A DNA stretch of 64,000 nt from Euphorbia lathyris (taxonomy: Eukaryota > Streptophyta > Magnoliopsida > Malpighiales > Euphorbiaceae), in NCBI RefSeq assembly GCF_963576675.1, contig NC_088911.1, positions 58,241,756-58,305,755 on the forward strand, read 5' to 3'. The notes under the pieces are model-generated. The model was not told the DNA's origin. It saw only the letters and a list, made by a program, of their open reading frames with translations, and searched no databases. This document shows positions 22,906-33,575 of this stretch, in pieces. Position 1 is the first letter of the stretch. Each line of letters opens with the position of its first letter. Made by a program: the position numbers and the translations under genes.

Positions 22906-25363
22906 ACATTTGTTGAAGTTTAGTGTCCTAAAGACAATTGTTTTAGGATATTAATATTAATGAATAAATTGTTTATTTGATCATTTGTTTAGTCAGATAT
23001 ATAGCATTAAAATGTAACTATATATAAAGGCACAAATCTTTCATAAAGAAAGTAACCCTAAGTTTATTTGAGTAGTTATAAAGTGTTCATACAAGCATGA
23101 AGTGATACTGTACTTTATAATAGACCAATAGACTTAAAGTAAACCCAAGTCAAGTAATATGTTATAGGGGTTGGCATATTACTGTTGAGACTTGCATGTA
23201 ACAATGTTTTCTGTCGAGACAGAAAGCTGATCTCACAAGCTTTAGATATTCAGATATCTAGACAGTTACATGGATCCGGTGAAGGAGTTCATTAGGATTG
23301 GGACCCGACTTGAGATAACAGAATGGATTGATTTATCTAATGTGTCAACTGTTTATCTCATTGGTATTAGTAGGTATAACTAATCCTCAGACTCAAACAT
23401 TCGTTAATTAGTGATTCTGGATTATGGAGTCTGATACTTTGATTCTGTGTGAGCACGATCCAACAGGTGAGAGCCTGGGGTGTGTGAGAGCAGGGTTGGG
23501 TATCACACAAAGTAATTGCAGAATAGTTAATGTTAGATTGAGCATTCGTCACTCCCGATAAGTGGGAGATATATCCAAATGGCCGCTTGTGGTGAATTGA
23601 CTGAAATCCTTGCAAGGTGATAGAGTTAAGAGTAGAAATGAACATTTCACTTAACTTAACTTTCAGAGTGAATTCAACCTGTACAAGTAAAATCGGACTC
23701 TTCGTTATATGTAACCTTGACACGTTCCATGGTTATAAGGAATTGACCGATAGGATATAGTTGATGAAGGATCGTATTATACTGCACCTAATACAGAAAG
23801 GTTAACGTCAGTTATCAACCTGACTTCTTAATTGCTCTGGGGGAATATCATAGGTTCTACTAGTAACAGCTCGCGACGGTATTCCGTTATATATATGTTG
23901 GAATTAATCGTGATGAATAATTTCAAAGGATATATACGGCTAGTGGCAATAAAGAACCTAATGGGTCGCATATGGGACTTGGAATCGGAGGACGAAAATG
24001 TAAATTATTGAGACATAGTGCATGGGCCGAAATTTATATATTAAATAGGGATATTAATTTGATTTAATAATTATAATTAGATTATGGTTATAAATTAAAT
24101 TAAAGGATTATCTGATAATATTAATTAGAAGTTTTTATGTGATTGAAACTCTAATTAATTATCCCTAACAATAATTAAATTATTAATTTGATTAATAATA
24201 ATTATCTAGATATAATTAATTATTGTCCTCTATTATTGATAGTTTCAAAGGTGAGTCCCTTGCCAGATCTTCCCCGAGTAGTGATGTCCACCTCGTGAGC
24301 TAGAGCAGGCCGAGAGAGGGGGTTGTGAAGCTGAATACTGATGGTTCCTGCCTCAGTAATGGTAAGATTGCTGCCGGAGGTGTTCTTAGGGATGCGGGAG
24401 GCGCCTGGCTTTCTGGGTTTACCCAGAATTTGGGTTTGGGTTCTTCCTTCTCTGCGGAGCTCTGGGGCATTCTCTCTGGGATCCAGCTGGCGATTAGGCT
24501 GGGTGTTAAGAGGCTTTCTGTGGAGTCAGATAACTTGGATGCCATTAATATGATTTTGGGTAGTCATGCCATGGGTCTTCATAGCCGCAACCTTATTAAA
24601 GCTATTAAGAGGCTTAGCCCCTCATTTGATATCCTTGAGTTCAGCCACATTTTCCGGGAGCAGAACCGTGTTGCAGATCACTTGGTGGCGGCAGGCCATG
24701 AGGGGGTGTTAGGTGTTTCTACCCTTACCGTTCCCCCTATCGCTCTTTCTCCTCTTCTTTTAGAGGATAGGATTGGGGTTAGCTTTCCTAGGCTAATCCC
24801 GGTGTAGTTGCTTGTTTTGCTTTGCTTTCCTTTCCTTTTCTACCAAAAAAAAATTATTGTTTAGATAATATTAAAGTGTTTATTTAATTATCTAATTAGT
24901 AATCCTATTACGAATAAGATTCTGATTTTTAATTACCTAACACAACTGGGATTAGGGTTTAGAGAAGTCTATAAATAGACTCTCTAACCCATGAATTTCG
25001 ACACACACACATAAGAAGGAGAAGAGGAACCGTTCCGTCTTTCGTCTCGAAAATTTACTTTATTTCTTACTCCCTCTTTGATCTTGTATCGATTTCTGTT
25101 AGAGGCAATCATTGCGATTGCTATTTATTAAAGGTTGATCACTGAATAGTTCTCTTTTGTGTTGAATCAAACGTTCGTGGTTCACGAGTTGATAATAACA
25201 AGTTGTGGGCACTTCGTTTGCAATGGTAGATAGTTCTTCAATAAAGGTATTACTTTCTATCCCTCTTTATATGAAATAACAATTAACAGATCTTGGAAAA
25301 AGGGAAATAGATAAAATTTTATTATTCCGCTATGCCTAGACTTGTCTATTTTCCTACAACATT
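22906..25363 (+). mobile_element. Solo copia-type LTR carrying a LINE fragment
   Basis: The LTR proper is 22911-25358, starting TGTTGAAGTTTAGTG and ending TTTTCCTACA, flanked by a perfect 5-bp duplication ACATT (22906-22910 and 25359-25363). No second LTR or internal region is present, so it is a solo LTR left by LTR-LTR recombination. Without the LINE piece at about 24240-24855 it would be about 1.8 kb. CTATAAATAGAC near 24968 is its likely TATA box, in plus orientation. It interrupts the extra ORF of copia-1. Confidence 0.8.
24240..24858 (+). mobile_element. 5'-truncated LINE, 3' end with RNase H
   Basis: Inserted in the solo LTR. The open frame 24325-24807 is a plant LINE RNase H: MKLNTDGSCLSNGKIAAGGV (catalytic D of the N-T-D-G block), FSAELWGILSGIQLA (catalytic E), VESDNLDAI (third acid) and REQNRVADHL (closing acid). 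All four acidic positions are kept. A poly(A) of nine As ends it near 24853. ATTATTG occurs on both sides (about 24229 and 24853), a possible short target duplication. Upstream RT is absent. Confidence 0.8.
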
Positions 25364-25740
25364 AGGGATAGAGAAGAAGGTGTCCCACTTCTATTGTTTA
25401 ATCTAGGAGACAAAGGGCTCCGTGGATTTCATGAAGGACATTTCAAAATATCTCGATTTGTGAACAGTTGGTTCTGAGATTTCATGGAGATCTGGGTAAA
25501 GTGCTATGGGGATGAATTCTTCCAAAGTTTTAGGTTTTTCAGGTGAGTCCTCATAATCCACATGTTGTTCTTCAGGTGAGTTTGGCTTAACTTCGGAGGA
25601 ATAAACTTCCTCACTTCCAGAAGAACTGGAAGAGGTCTTAGCTTCTTATTCAAACTCTGTTGATAAAGCTTTGAAGGTTTGAAGATGGATTTTATAAGAG
25701 AGAAATTCTTAGAGAGAGAGTGCATTAGAAATTTCAAGCG
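25364..25740 (-). pseudogene. Copia-1 env-like ORF, N-terminal part
   Basis: Frames here are basic and S/T/K-rich, without a recognisable fold. Order and position match the N-terminal low-complexity part of the extra ORF in copia X. The start codon cannot be fixed; stops interrupt the frame. Confidence 0.5.
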
Positions 25741-26099
25741 TAAAGGAATTGTGTTGTGATCGATTTCAATTTATAGGCAGATTTTCACAGGTGAAACGTC
25801 GGAAGTTCAGAGGTTGCGAAAAACGGAGGCACTTATGACCTAGATTCTGACGTTTTGTTAGTGGCATCATAATTATTTCTTATAGTTAATGATGATAAGT
25901 CGTTTCTAGTTCTTAGGTCTAGTACGCGTGCTAACCCTAGAAGAAGTGATATGCATTCAGAGGAGACGCATAACAATATGTAATGATCATTTATAACATG
26001 CATATATGCCAGATAGAGCTACTGAAGAGGATTAGACATAACTATTGATTCTCTCAAAGCACATAATTGATCTCTTGCTAGAGGCTTGGTGAAGATATC
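25741..26099 (-). other. Copia-1 spacer between pol and extra ORF
   Basis: No gene. Corresponds to the pol-to-ORF spacer at 60246-60711 of copia Y; both contain a GGCATCAT or TACGTCATCC block followed by CGCGTG and end with short A/T-rich words. Confidence 0.5.
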
Positions 26100-27036
26100 G
26101 GTAAGTTGAGCTTAGAAAGCTATATAGATCGGTTTGATTTCTCCTTTAAGGATATGATATCTGATGAGGTGGTGCCTTATGCTGACATACTTCATCCTGT
26201 TGTGCTGGATTGGATTTTTGGAGAGGTTAATGGAACTTTTGTTGTCACACATGACATTAATGGTCTTGGATCTAACTCCAAAATCTTCTAGTTGCTGCTT
26301 GATCTAGAGGACTTAAGCACCACAGCTTACAGAAACAATGTACTCCACTTATATGGTTGACAAAGCCACTAAGAATTGCTTTTTACTAAACCAGGACACC
26401 AAGATGCTTCCGAGAAAGTGACATCCACCATAAGTAATTTTTTGTTCTAGCTTATCCTGTCCATATTCAGCATCCATGTATGCCAGAAGAGTAAATTCAG
26501 AAGTGTTGGGAAACCAGAGGCCTACATTCACAGAACTTTGCAAATACCTAAAGATTCTTTTCACTATTATATAATGTGATTCCTTAGGGTTAGATTCATA
26601 TCTAGCATAATAGCATATTGAGAATTGTATATATGGTCTACCGGTAGTTAGATAGAGCAAGGAACCAATCATACCTCTGTACAATTTGTTTTCTATTGAC
26701 TTACCTGACTCATCTACTAAAAGTACGGTGTCAGTGCTCATAAGTGTGGAGATTGGCTTGCGATTCTCCATGTCATATTTCTTCAGTATTTTCTTGGCAT
26801 ATTTAGCTTGGCTAATAAATATTCCATTTTTTGCTTACTTAATTTGAAGTCCAAGAAAGAAGCTAAGTTCTCCCATCATGGACATTTCAAACTCAGTCTG
26901 TATTTGTTTACTGAATTCTCTACAAAGAGATTCATCAGTAGCACCAAAAATTATATCATATACATGTACTTGTGCTAAGAGGGTATCTTTACCCTTCCTC
27001 TTGATAAATAAGGTTGTATCAGATTTTTCTCTGACA
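26100..27036 (-). pseudogene. Copia-1 RT end and RNase H, broken
   Basis: Frame 27119-26835 gives [18 protein letters not shown] and VHVYDIIFGATDES, where the RT catalytic YVDD reads VYDI. It ends with MSMMGELSFFLGLQIK. Frame 26771-26349 gives ENRKPISTLMSTD, LYLTTGRPYIQFSICYYARY and GCHFLGSILVSWFSKKQ. These align residue by residue with the intact copia Y pol at 60712-62142. The tail at 26290-26100 is in another frame. The RT part is cut by the Pack-MULE at 27037-27045. Confidence 0.85.
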
Positions 27037-27410
27037 TAATTTTTAGGGAAAAGTACAAAAATAAACCTTGTGGTTACGCCCATTTTCGAACAACACCTAT
27101 GTGGTTTAAAAGTTTGCAAATTGGTACCTTGAGGTTCATTCCGTTAGCAAACACAGGCCAAATTGACTAACGGTGTTAAAAGTCAAAGGAAAAATAGTTA
27201 ATTTGATCCTTATATTTAATAATTTTATAAATTAAGCATCCTTATTATCTAACCATCACAAACAAACCCCAAAATAAAAAATAAAAATTCAATTATACTA
27301 TCTTCTCCATTACTCCTTAATTTTTTTCTTTCTCTCTCATTTTTTTAATTTTTCTCTCTCTAAAATCAATTTTCTCTCTCTAGAATCACAGTTCCAATAA
27401 TTTCTTCCCA

Positions 27411-27635
27411 TTAAACAATGATGATAAAAGAGGGCGAGCCTTGGCGCAACGGTAAAACGTTGTTGTCGTGTGACCAGAGGTCATGGGTTCGAGTCTTAGG
27501 AGCGGCCTCTTGCCAATTAAATTGGCAAGGGAAGGCTTGCCCCCAATACACCCTTGTGGTGGGACCCCTCCCCGGACCCTCGCTCAGCGGGGACGCGTAA
27601 TGCGACCGGGCCGCCCTTAAACAATGATAATAAAG
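27411..27635 (+). mobile_element. tRNA-derived SINE, Au-like
   Basis: The SINE proper is 27431-27616 (186 bp). It contains GAGCCTTGGCGCAACGGTAA (A-box region) and GGTCATGGGTTCGAGTC (B-box region), then a tail rich in GGGACCCC and CCGGGCCGCCC, as in the widespread Au SINE of flowering plants. TTAAACAATGATGATAAAAG (27411-27430) and TTAAACAATGATAATAAAG (27617-27635) form its target duplication. It lies in the left inverted end of MULE-B. The right end of that element keeps the uninterrupted site. Confidence 0.85.
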
Positions 27636-27668
27636 CAACTTCATAACAATGATAATAATTTCCTGTTA

Positions 27669-28001
27669 ATGGCCGGTTTGGATTTAGGAACTACTTCTCG
27701 TTACGTCCATCAGCTTCATCACAGACCAGACCTTCACCTCCAGTGCCACCTCGACTCCGACGAACAAGATTCAACCCACTTCTCCACCGATGATCATGGA
27801 TCTCATCCACCTCTTGACCTAGTCGCCGCCAACTCTAATCCGGGCGATTTAGTGGCTCGCCGCCCCAGAGGACGCCCGCCTGGCTCCAAGAACAAATCCA
27901 AACCTCCCGTCATCATAACGAGGGAAAGTGCCAACACACTACGGGCTCACATTCTTGAAGTAGGAAACAGATGCGAAGTAGGAAAGGTTGCCTTTAGATA
28001 A
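27669..28001 (+). pseudogene. Captured AHL (AT-hook) gene fragment
   Basis: From MAGLDLGTTSRYVHQLHHRP the frame runs to an AT-hook, RRPRGRPPGSKNKSKPP at about residues 65-81, and the beginning of the PPC domain, VIITRESANTLRAHILEVG. It ends about 14 codons later, where a full PPC domain would need some 100 more residues. AHL proteins bind AT-rich DNA through the hook and form trimers through PPC. This piece keeps the hook but not a complete trimerising domain. It lies inside MULE-B, so it is a transposon-captured copy, not the functional gene. Confidence 0.8.
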
Positions 28002-28260
28002 GGAGGAGCAACAGATGAGGAGGCGGTGGAGGAAGTGGAGGTAACGGCGGAGTCGACGTTGGGAATAGTCCGTTTGGTGATGGTTCAGCAAGTTCAGGTG
28101 ATAGTCCGTTGGGAATTAGGGATTCATTTGAATTGGGTGGCTGTGGAGGTTCATTTGAAGTTTGGGGTTTCTTCTTCCAAATAAAAAGAACTGATATTAG
28201 GAGCAAGCTCAAAAGGGTTGGGGTCGAAAAAGAGAATAACTCCTCCATCGTAGAATCCAA
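27994..28260 (-). pseudogene. Unidentified captured frame with membrane segment
   Basis: The frame of 88 codons starts MDSTMEELFSFSTPTLLSLL, with a hydrophobic segment at about residues 12-27 followed by KKK, and continues as a P/N/S-rich stretch and poly-proline. This could be the N-terminus of a membrane-anchored protein captured by MULE-B from a second gene, in opposite orientation to the AHL piece. The proline-rich end is partly antisense to G-rich sequence and may be chance. The donor gene is not recognised. Confidence 0.35.
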
Positions 28261-28728
28261 AGGAAGATTTATAGATTTCTAACACTAATTGGAGGGATAG
28301 ATTTGATATAAAACTAGTTAATAATTTCTTCCCATTAGATTTGTTATGAAGTTGCTTTATTATCATTGTTTAATGGGACGAAATTATTGGAATTGTGATT
28401 CTAGAGAGAGAAAAATTAAAAAAGATGAGAGAGAAAGAAAAAAATTAATGAGTAATGGAGAAGATGGTATAATTGAATTTTTATTTTTTATTGCGGGGTT
28501 TGTTTGTGATAGTTAGATAATAAGGATGCTTAATTTATAAAATTATTAAATATAAGGACCAAATTAACTATTTTCCCTTTGACTTTTAACACCGTTAGTC
28601 AATTTGGCATGTGTTTGCTAACGGAATGAACCTCAAAGTACCAATTTGCAAACTTGTAAACCACATAGGTGTTGTTCGAAAATGGGCGTAACCACAAGGT
28701 TTATTTTTGTACTTTTCCCTAATTTTTA

Positions 28729-29540
28729 TTCAGAAGGAAGTTCGTTAAATGCTCCTACCAAGCACGTGGTGCTTGTTTCAATCCGTACAGAGCCTTCTTG
28801 AGTTTATAAACGTGGTTCGGAAGTTTGGGGTCTTCGAAGCCAGGAGGTTGATTTACATAAACCTCTTTGTTTATGAACCCATTGAGGAATGCACTTTTCA
28901 CATCCATTTGAAATAATTTGAAATTCATATAACTAGCATAAGCACATAAAATTCAGATGGCTTCTAACCTTGCTACCAGAGCAAATGTTTCTCTGCAGTC
29001 AATACCTTCATGTTGACTGTATCCTTGTACAACTAGCCTTGCTTTGTTTCTGATTATATTTCCTTCTTCATCTAACTTGTTTCAGAATACCCATCTGGTT
29101 CTTACAGTTTTCTTGTTCTTTGGATGGGACCCTAAATCCCATACATCATTTCTTTTGAACTGGTCTAGTTCCTCTTGCATAGCAATCATCTAGTACTTAT
29201 CTCCTTCTACTTTTGGAAAGTTCTTTGGTTCCAGGCATGAGACAAATGTAACGTTACTCAAAAGTCTTAGTTGACTTTTGGTTCTCACACTGTTCTAGAC
29301 AATATCTATTATATTTTCCTCAGAGTGGCCTTTGGGAGCTCTTACTTCTTTAGGAAGTGGATTGTCTTCAGATGTGGGTGTTTCAATAATGTCTGTAGGA
29401 ATGATTTCGTCAATAAAGATAATTTCGGATTCGAGTTTACTTTCTGAGGTTCCGATAGGAAGAAGTTCAACAGCATAATTATTCTCAGTAGGTACTGAGG
29501 CTGGATCTTCATATGTTTGTATAGAGTATTGGTAGAAAGG
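28729..29540 (-). pseudogene. Copia-1 pol, RT N-terminal part
   Basis: Shifting frames on the minus strand read the same RT blocks as copia [42 protein letters not shown], then the break at the MULE target. Farther upstream, VTFVSCLEPKNFP and MQEELDQFKRND match the linker at 62149-62538. Several stops are present. Confidence 0.8.
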
Positions 29541-29831
29541 CTAATTTCCTTTGTAAGGTATATTATTATTATTATTATTATTATTATTTCCTTTAAATAT
29601 GTATAGACATGATTATCTAATTTTAGGATAAATAATTTATTAGTTCTTACATTTTTATTTAACACATTGTATAGTTCTCGTATTTTAATAATACACCATT
29701 TAGTTATTAGCTTTTATTTTATTCAATAGTTTAGTTCTTGAAATATTTGAATTGTTAAATAGTTTAGTTTTTCAATAAAAGAAAGAACTGCTAAATAGAA
29801 CAAAAGTTAATGTGTTATTAGGCGGTTTAAA
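29541..29831. other. AT-rich DNA with TTA microsatellite
   Basis: A (TTA)n run of about nine units lies at 29561-29588 and marks the end of recognisable copia-1 sequence. No gene. Confidence 0.6.
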
Positions 29832-29952
29832 TCACATGGACCTTAATGACCATACAATATTTGGTCATTCACCATTAGATCTAGCCTTATTAGAATCCTA
29901 AGGTAGAGATTCAGAACATCCTACGACTTAAATTTAATAAGCCTAGATCTAA
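29832..29952. mobile_element. Foldback MITE, copy 2, left part
   Basis: Joined with 33576-33617, from which the hAT element separates it, this forms one inverted-repeat element of about 165 bp with arms of about 54 bp. Left arm words GGACCTTAAT, TTTGGTCATTCACC and TTAGATCTAG pair with inverted words in the right part. The inner half resembles the MITE at 410-551. Confidence 0.75.
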
Positions 29953-29960
29953 CGGTGAAC

Positions 29961-29977
29961 CATAGTTGTCAAAGGCG
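29961..29977 (+). repeat. hAT left terminal inverted repeat
   Basis: CATAGTTGTCAAAGGCG, followed by GC-rich subterminal GGCG repeats to about 30110. Partner at 33559-33575. Confidence 0.9.
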
Positions 29978-30369
29978 TTCGCCCGGGTCGCCTGAGGCGA
30001 GAGGCGACCCGGGCGACCGGCGCCCCGCCTTCTGTAGCAGAAGGTGGGCGAAATCGTTGAGGCAGCCGCCTCTTCGACGCAGGTGAGGGGCGGTTCTGGG
30101 AGAGAGGCGGTCGCCTTGGGTATGTCGGGCGGTAATTAGGAGTGTTGGGCCGAAATTAGAAATTAGGAAAATTATAGGGTTTTATTGAAATGTTTTTTAA
30201 ATTAATAAGGACCAAAATAGATATTTAATACTTATAAAAAGAAAGAAGTAGGCACTTTTAGGTCACGATTTAGAAAGAGCCGTTATTCCTCTCCTCTTCA
30301 TCGACTGCTTCGACTGCTTCTACTGCTTGCTTCTACTTCTACTTCTACTTCAGCAGCCAACAAATCCAG

Positions 30370-30646
30370 GTATGTATCTTCATCTCTTCTCTTCTTCTTC
30401 CTTTATCTTTTCACAACTTGATTAATTTCTTACTTCTCTTCTCTCTTTTTTTTCTTCAATTCCTTAATTTCTAAATGTTATGCTGCCCAATTTTTTTCTT
30501 TTATGATATCTTTTCTTAGTTGTTTATTTCTATTTCTTAATTAGTAGTCCTTATTCTAAATGTTATGCTGTAGATTTTGTTTAGGTCAGAAAGTTTGATT
30601 TTAGGTCAGAAAGTTTGTTTCTAATTTTGTTGTCTAAATATTGTAG
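30370..30646 (+). other. Probable 5' UTR intron of the hAT transposase gene
   Basis: CAG|GTATGT at 30367-30375 and a T-rich stretch ending TTGTAG at 30646, eleven bases before the ATG, look like splice sites. The upstream 30280-30369 stretch is CT-rich (TCTACTTC repeats), a plausible leader. Splicing is inferred only. Confidence 0.5.
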
Positions 30647-30656
30647 GTTGTTTATC

Positions 30657-33016
30657 ATGAGTAGTAATCCATTCAAAACTACGAAAAGAAATGATCCTTG
30701 TTGGAAGTATGTGAAAGAAGTCAAGATAGGGAATTCAAATGATTTGCGGTGTAATTTTTGTGATTTTATCTCAAAAGGGGGGATATGTAGAGCTAAGCAT
30801 CATATTGTTGGAGAAAACACTAATGTCAAGAAGTGTGTTAGATGTCCACCGCATGTGCGCCAAGAAATCCGAGATTATATGCTATCAAAGAAGGCAAGTA
30901 AGGTTGTTGATGAGCATATTGATGTTGATTTTACTAATTTAGATCGTTTTGGGGATGATGAGATTGAGGTTGATGATCTTGGAGAGCCTAATAGCGTAGG
31001 TATTAAATCAATTCGTAGGAAAAAACCAAAGCTAAAGGGTCCAATGGATGTTTTTTTTACTCCTGATGCTGAAAAAGCCCTCAAAGATAGTAAGTTGAGG
31101 CAACCCACCATTAATGAAACATGTAAAAAAGAGCTCCGAGCGAAAGCTTGTGCGGATTTTGCTAGGTGGATGTATGATGCGGCAATTCCTTTTAATGCTG
31201 TAAAGTATCCTAGTTTTCCTATGATGATTGAGTCTATTGGACAGTATGGTGTTGGAATGAAGCCGCCTAGCATTCATGAAGTTCGAGTACCTCTTTTGAG
31301 GCAAGAGGTTAAGAAAGTGAAGGTTGGAATGAGATCATATGAAGAAGAATGGGAGAAGCATGGATGCTCAATTATGGAGGATAGTTGGACAGATAAGAGG
31401 CAAAGAACTTTGATTAATTTCTTAGTTAATTCGCATAAAGGGACTGTTTTTATTGAATCTGTTGATGCTTCTGATTATTCAAAGACCGGTGAGAAGTTAT
31501 ATGAATTATTTGACCGGATGGTGCTCAAAATTGGGGAGAAGAATGTGGTTCAGTTTATTACTGACAGTGCATCATCTAATGTGCTTGTAGGTACTATTAT
31601 TATTAATTCTTATTTACATTTTAATAGTTTGTAATCTTTTATGAATTATTATCATCTTTTTTACAGGAAAGCTTTTGGAGGTAAAGAGGCCACACTTGTT
31701 TTGGACTCCATGTGCAGCTCATTGTATTGATTTGATGTTGGAAGATATCGGAAAGTTGGAGGTTGTTAGTAAGACGGTGAAGAGAGCCATTAAGTTGAAT
31801 GGTTATATTTATACACGTCCAGGGGTTGTAAATATGTTGAGAAGTTTCACTGGGCACCTAGAGCTTGTACGACCCGGTATCACAAGATTTTCCACTGCTT
31901 ATCTCACGCTTCAACGTATGCATAGGTTGAAGGCTAATTTGCGAAGAATGTTTGTATCTGATGAGTGGACTAAGAGTAAGTGGGCAAAAGAAGTTGCTGC
32001 AAAAAATGCATCGGGATGTGTCTTAAGCCCACAATTTTGGAAAAATGTTTTGTATATCATGAAGATATTTGGCCCTTTAGTCCGTGTACTCCGATTGGTG
32101 GATGGTGAGAAAAAGCCACCCGTGAGATATATCTATGAGGCTATGGATAGGGCTAAAGAGGCAATAGCAAAAGCCTTCGACCATAAGCTAGCTTCTTATC
32201 AAAATATCTATGATATCATTGATTATAGATGGGATAAGCAACTCCACCAACCACTACATGCAGCTGGATTCCTTTTAAATCCATCATTCCTTGGTGAACC
32301 CGGTCGAAATGGTGAGATTAAAAAGGGTTATCTGAAAGCATTGGAAAGATTGGTAGAAAGTGAAGATGAACAAGACAAGATCGGTGAACAACTGATTTTG
32401 TATCAAAATTCTAGTAATGATCTATTCAGAATGAAGATGGCAATTAGGCATAGAGACACAATGAGCCCAGGTATATAAGTTCCTACACCCTCATACCTTC
32501 GTATTTATTATTTAGCAACTTGAATGCATTTTAATACTTGTTTGTTTGTAATTTTCTTTCTTTAGTTGCATGGTGGGATACATATGGATCATGTACTCCA
32601 CAATTACAAAAATTTGCACTGAAAGTGCTTGGTCTCACTTGTAGTGCATCCGGTTGTGAGCGGAATTGGAGTACTTTTGAGAATGTAAGTTTTATAAATA
32701 TAACTATGTCACTTATTTGATCACTTTAGGTTTTGACATAGTTCAAAGGATCATAAAAGTGTTGTTTTGTTTTTTAATTGTTGTTTTGTAGGTTCATACC
32801 AAAAAAAGAAATCGACTAGCTCAAACACGCATGAATGACTTGGTTTATGTCAAGTATAATCGAGTGTTGAAACGTCGATTTGATGAACGAGACCACATTG
32901 ATCCTATATCTTTGAAAGATATCGATGATAGTAATGAGTGGTTGACGGGTACAATGGAAGGAGATGGTGGTAATGATGATGAAGATTTAGTATTTGATAA
33001 TGATGAGAGGATGTAG
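30657..33016 (+). CDS. hAT-superfamily transposase, four exons
   Basis: Exons inferred from splice sites and reading frame: 30657-31590, 31667-32470, 32566-32684, 32792-33016. Exon 1 has a BED-type zinc finger (C-x2-C at CNFCDF, then a histidine pair) within residues 1-60, and a DUF659 region ending VQFITDSASSNV. Exon 2 opens with KRPHLFWTPCAAHCIDLMLEDIG. Exons 3-4 have the hAT dimerisation motif WWDTYGS and SASGCERNWSTFENV followed by HTKKRNRL. The protein would cut at element ends in the nucleus. The chosen ATG starts MSSNPFKTTK; the in-frame ATG 42 bases upstream would read through the inferred 5' intron. No frame break was seen until a TAG at 33014, close to where many relatives end. Confidence 0.85.
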
Positions 33017-33316
33017 GATTTAGTTTCGGATGCTCTTGGAGTGGACGAAGATGCCTATAACACTAGGGCAAAAGGTAAAAGTGTTGTGTCTACTACTAGG
33101 CCTACACAAACATATGTGAGAGGAGGCACATCTCGGGCAAGAAAAGTTAATCCTCCTCTAGTTAGTAGAGATGAGGAGGAAGAAAATGATGATGATGAGG
33201 AGGAGGAGGATGAGGATGATGAATATAAAGATGAAGATGAAGATGAAGAATACAAGGATGAAGAAGAGGAAAACATCAATGAAATAGAGTTTGATGATGA
33301 TGAGGATTTGGATTGA
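33017..33316 (+). pseudogene. Acidic tail beyond the transposase stop
   Basis: After TAG at 33014-33016 the same frame stays open for 99 codons: DLVSDALGVDEDAYNTRAKG, a basic S/T-rich part, then long runs of E and D, ending DDDEDLD. The frame continuity suggests the tail once belonged to the transposase and was cut off by one substitution. Alternatively it was always outside. Confidence 0.55.
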
Positions 33317-33558
33317 TTATGGAGTTCATTTGATATGTTATTAGGAATTAGGTTTTATGTTGGAATTAGATGTTATTAGGATTAGGAGTTTTTTTTTTGT
33401 GTGTGTTTTAGAACTTTAGACTTAAATTAGTAGATTTGAGTTAGTAATATTAATGATTTTATTTTTTGGTGTTTTCTAATTTTTTGTCGCCTCACATGCG
33501 AAAGGCTGTCGCCTCGCCTCAAGGCGGTATTTTGCCTTCACCGTCTCGGCTCGCCTTT

Positions 33559-33575
33559 CGCCTTTCGCAACTATG
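33559..33575 (-). repeat. hAT right terminal inverted repeat
   Basis: Ends CGCCTTTCGCAACTATG on the plus strand; reverse complement matches 15 of 17 bases of the left repeat. Preceded by TCGCCT-rich subterminal DNA from about 33485. Confidence 0.9.

Larger units (their letters stand above)
27037..28728. mobile_element. MULE-B, Pack-MULE with host gene fragments
   Basis: The element proper is 27046-28719 (1674 bp including a later SINE). It is flanked by perfect 9-bp duplications TAATTTTTA at 27037-27045 and 28720-28728. Inverted ends start GGGAAAAGTACAAAAATAAA and extend nearly 400 bp on each side. The middle holds an AHL-type AT-hook gene fragment on the plus strand and a separate open frame on the minus strand. 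No transposase is present, so mobility needed a MULE elsewhere. It sits in copia-1 pol, within the RT domain. Confidence 0.9.
17870..29555 (-). mobile_element. Copia-1, decayed element with extra ORF, multiply interrupted
   Basis: On the minus strand the order is: pol (29540-28729 and 27036-26100), extra env-like ORF (25740-25364, 22905-22481, 20892-19158), polypurine tract (18671) and 3' LTR (18670 downward). The 5' part of the element is missing; recognisable pol words stop near 29555 at a TTA microsatellite. Four foreign blocks lie inside: an unidentified insertion (20893-22480), a solo LTR with a LINE fragment (22911-25358), and a Pack-MULE with a SINE (27046-28719). An ORF between pol and the 3' LTR is the layout of SIRE/Maximus copia elements. 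All genes are broken. The left LTR boundary is approximate. Confidence 0.75.

Noticed and set aside
33055..33279. Minus-strand serine-rich frame
   Set aside because: It is the antisense of the acidic E/D-coding tail of the hAT transposase.
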